Source: a virus. Taken from it: a stretch of 22,533 nucleotides of DNA. The position numbers and the translations under genes are program-made. This document shows, piece after piece, positions 21,586 through 22,533 of this stretch. The notes under the pieces were generated by a model, which saw only the letters and a program-made list of their open reading frames with translations, searched no databases and was not told the DNA's origin. Each line of letters opens with the position of its first letter. The stretch's first letter is position 1. The stretch is from IMG/VR virus record IMGVR_UViG_3300047546_003020, positions 1 to 22,533 of that record; one strand, written 5' to 3'.

Positions 21586-21595
21586 TTATAATGAA
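21586..21595 (+). promoter_or_regulatory. Candidate -10 element repeated from 7432
   Basis: TTATAATGAA occurs here and at 7432-7441, each just before a structural gene. TATAAT is at 21587-21592, 30 bases before the ATG at 21623. The -35 side is weak (TTGCAA at 21561 with a 20-base spacer). Confidence 0.35.
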
Positions 21596-21622
21596 TGAAA
21601 CTGCGTAAGTACCAATAAATAC

Positions 21623-21994
21623 ATGGCCCGTTTTGTTTCGGTCGTTAGACAAAGTATTGCAAGCGGTTCTACCGCCCCGACGGTCATTATTTCTGGTACT
21701 TCCAATTCCAGTGGTGTACCGGCTAATACCTATGGTGTGATTCTGAGTATTCTTGCTTCTAATACGACGGCAAATGCTCAGAACGTCACTGTACAACTGA
21801 TTAAATCCGGCGGCACTCCCACTGGATCTCTTATTACTTCTGGCACCGTACCCAACCAGTCCTCCCTTGAATTTATGACCGGTAATAAGGTCATTATTCA
21901 GTCGGAAGATGTAATCCGTGCTTACGCGGGAACTGGTAGCGCCGTTGACGTGACCATTTCCTACATGCTGAACCCGCAAGATAACACCATCTGA
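21623..21994 (+). CDS. Small beta-rich tail-type protein
   Basis: A 123-residue protein rich in Ser, Thr, Val, Asn and Gly with alternating strands (for example TYGVILSILASNTTANAQNV and a DVTISYMLNP end). It lacks charged helices and catalytic residues. The fold suggested is a compact beta-sandwich, as in fibre-associated or decoration proteins. It lies between two tail-fibre genes, with the next ATG two bases after its stop. The exact role is unknown. Confidence 0.65.
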   Translation: MARFVSVVRQSIASGSTAPTVIISGTSNSSGVPANTYGVILSILASNTTANAQNVTVQLIKSGGTPTGSLITSGTVPNQSSLEFMTGNKVIIQSEDVIRAYAGTGSAVDVTISYMLNPQDNTI

Positions 21995-21996
21995 TC

Positions 21997-22533
21997 ATGC
22001 CTTACATCGGTAATGTCCCAAGTTCCTTCAATGTTGGAACTGACAACATCAACAATGATGCGATCACTACTGCCAAGATTGCAGATGGCGCGATCCTTAA
22101 TGCCGATGTAAACAGTGCGGCTGCCATTGCTGGTACCAAAATCAGCCCTGACTTTGGTAGTCAGAACATTTTAACCACTGGTACCAGTACCGCCGCAAGC
22201 CTGATTCCAACGGGAAGCAGTGTCCCCACCAATGGATTTTATTTACCTTCCGCAAACAACGTAGCCATCTCAACTAATGGGTCCAAAAGACTTCACGTAG
22301 ACGCAAGTGGCAACGTTGGGATTGGCATGACACCCGTTTATGCCTTTGATGTAACCGCCGGTAATGGCAATGCAATTAGGTTTACTGATTCAGTCAATTC
22401 AGTACAAAACCTGATTGGTGCGTTCAACTCCAATGGCTTTATTGGCACTGCAAGTAATCATCCTCTCTACTTTACAACCAACGGCAGTGAGCGCATGAGG
22501 CTAGATACCTCAGGCCGATTAGGTCTGGGGACT
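21997..22533 (+). CDS. Tail-fibre protein, truncated by the right end of the window
   Basis: An ATG at 21997, two bases after the previous stop, opens a frame that runs without a stop to the edge (179 codons seen). It begins MPYIGNVPSSFNVGTDNINN and then reads NDAITTAKIADGAI with INADV-type repeats. It continues with NVAISTNGSKRLHV-type sections and ends SERMRLDTSGRLGLGT. The pattern of G-S-x-R-(L/M)-x-(V/L)-(D)-x-S-G-x-(V/L)-G-(I/L)-G is typical of phage tail fibres built from short beta repeats, often closed by a chaperone domain. Any such domain would be outside the window. Confidence 0.8.
   Translation, partial: MPYIGNVPSSFNVGTDNINNDAITTAKIADGAILNADVNSAAAIAGTKISPDFGSQNILTTGTSTAASLIPTGSSVPTNGFYLPSANNVAISTNGSKRLHVDASGNVGIGMTPVYAFDVTAGNGNAIRFTDSVNSVQNLIGAFNSNGFIGTASNHPLYFTTNGSERMRLDTSGRLGLGT

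Overview
This window looks like the structural and lysis region of a tailed double-stranded DNA bacteriophage, most likely one that infects a cyanobacterium. The phage assignment rests on a HK97-fold-type major capsid protein, a run of tightly coupled virion genes, three different peptidoglycan hydrolases, repeat-rich tail fibres, and phage-type nucleotide genes (dCTP deaminase, a DUF3310 protein, a Dam-like protein). The cyanobacterial host is an inference. It rests mainly on a 99-residue protein resembling NblA, the phycobilisome degradation adaptor, and on the style of the tail fibres. I could not assign a named phage, and terminase, portal and polymerase genes are not in the window.

Layout. 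Positions 1-10017 form a rightward late block: the end of an unidentified gene, a Gly/Ala-rich protein, the major capsid protein (1197-2360), a probable decoration protein, a helix-hairpin-helix protein, a clear terminator at 3681-3703, an M23-type peptidase whose motifs are circularly permuted, several unrecognised virion proteins, and a lambda R-type lytic transglycosylase (6412-7167). Positions 10018-11260 look like an accessory insertion: a palindrome-rich intergenic stretch, a tyrosine-recombinase-like protein without the nucleophilic tyrosine, a leftward helix-turn-helix protein and an HNH nuclease. From 11257 the rightward block resumes with an unknown protein, an 846-residue probable internal virion protein with internal repeats, two small basic proteins, a GH24 endolysin and the NblA-like protein.

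Positions 15715-19436 are mostly leftward and read as a metabolic/regulatory block. In transcription order from the right: a helix-turn-helix protein, an unknown protein, another unknown protein, a Dam-like protein with a degenerate catalytic motif, dCTP deaminase and a small acidic protein. Next is a rightward gene of unknown function (16395-16781), then an unknown leftward gene overlapping a DUF3310 gene in another frame. From 19491 the direction is rightward again: a single-span membrane protein, a tail-fibre protein made of diverged T/G/I-rich repeats, a small tail-type protein, and a further tail fibre that runs off the right end.

How the genes fit together: the late block builds capsid and tail and supplies enzymes to cross peptidoglycan at entry and exit. 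The leftward block would tune nucleotide pools and early regulation. The NblA-like protein would dismantle host light-harvesting antennae. Many genes are translationally coupled (ATGA, TAATG and TGATG overlaps). TATAAT hexamers stand before several genes that follow a gap, and several perfect hairpins lie at gene boundaries. No tRNA, rRNA, CRISPR array or insertion sequence was seen.
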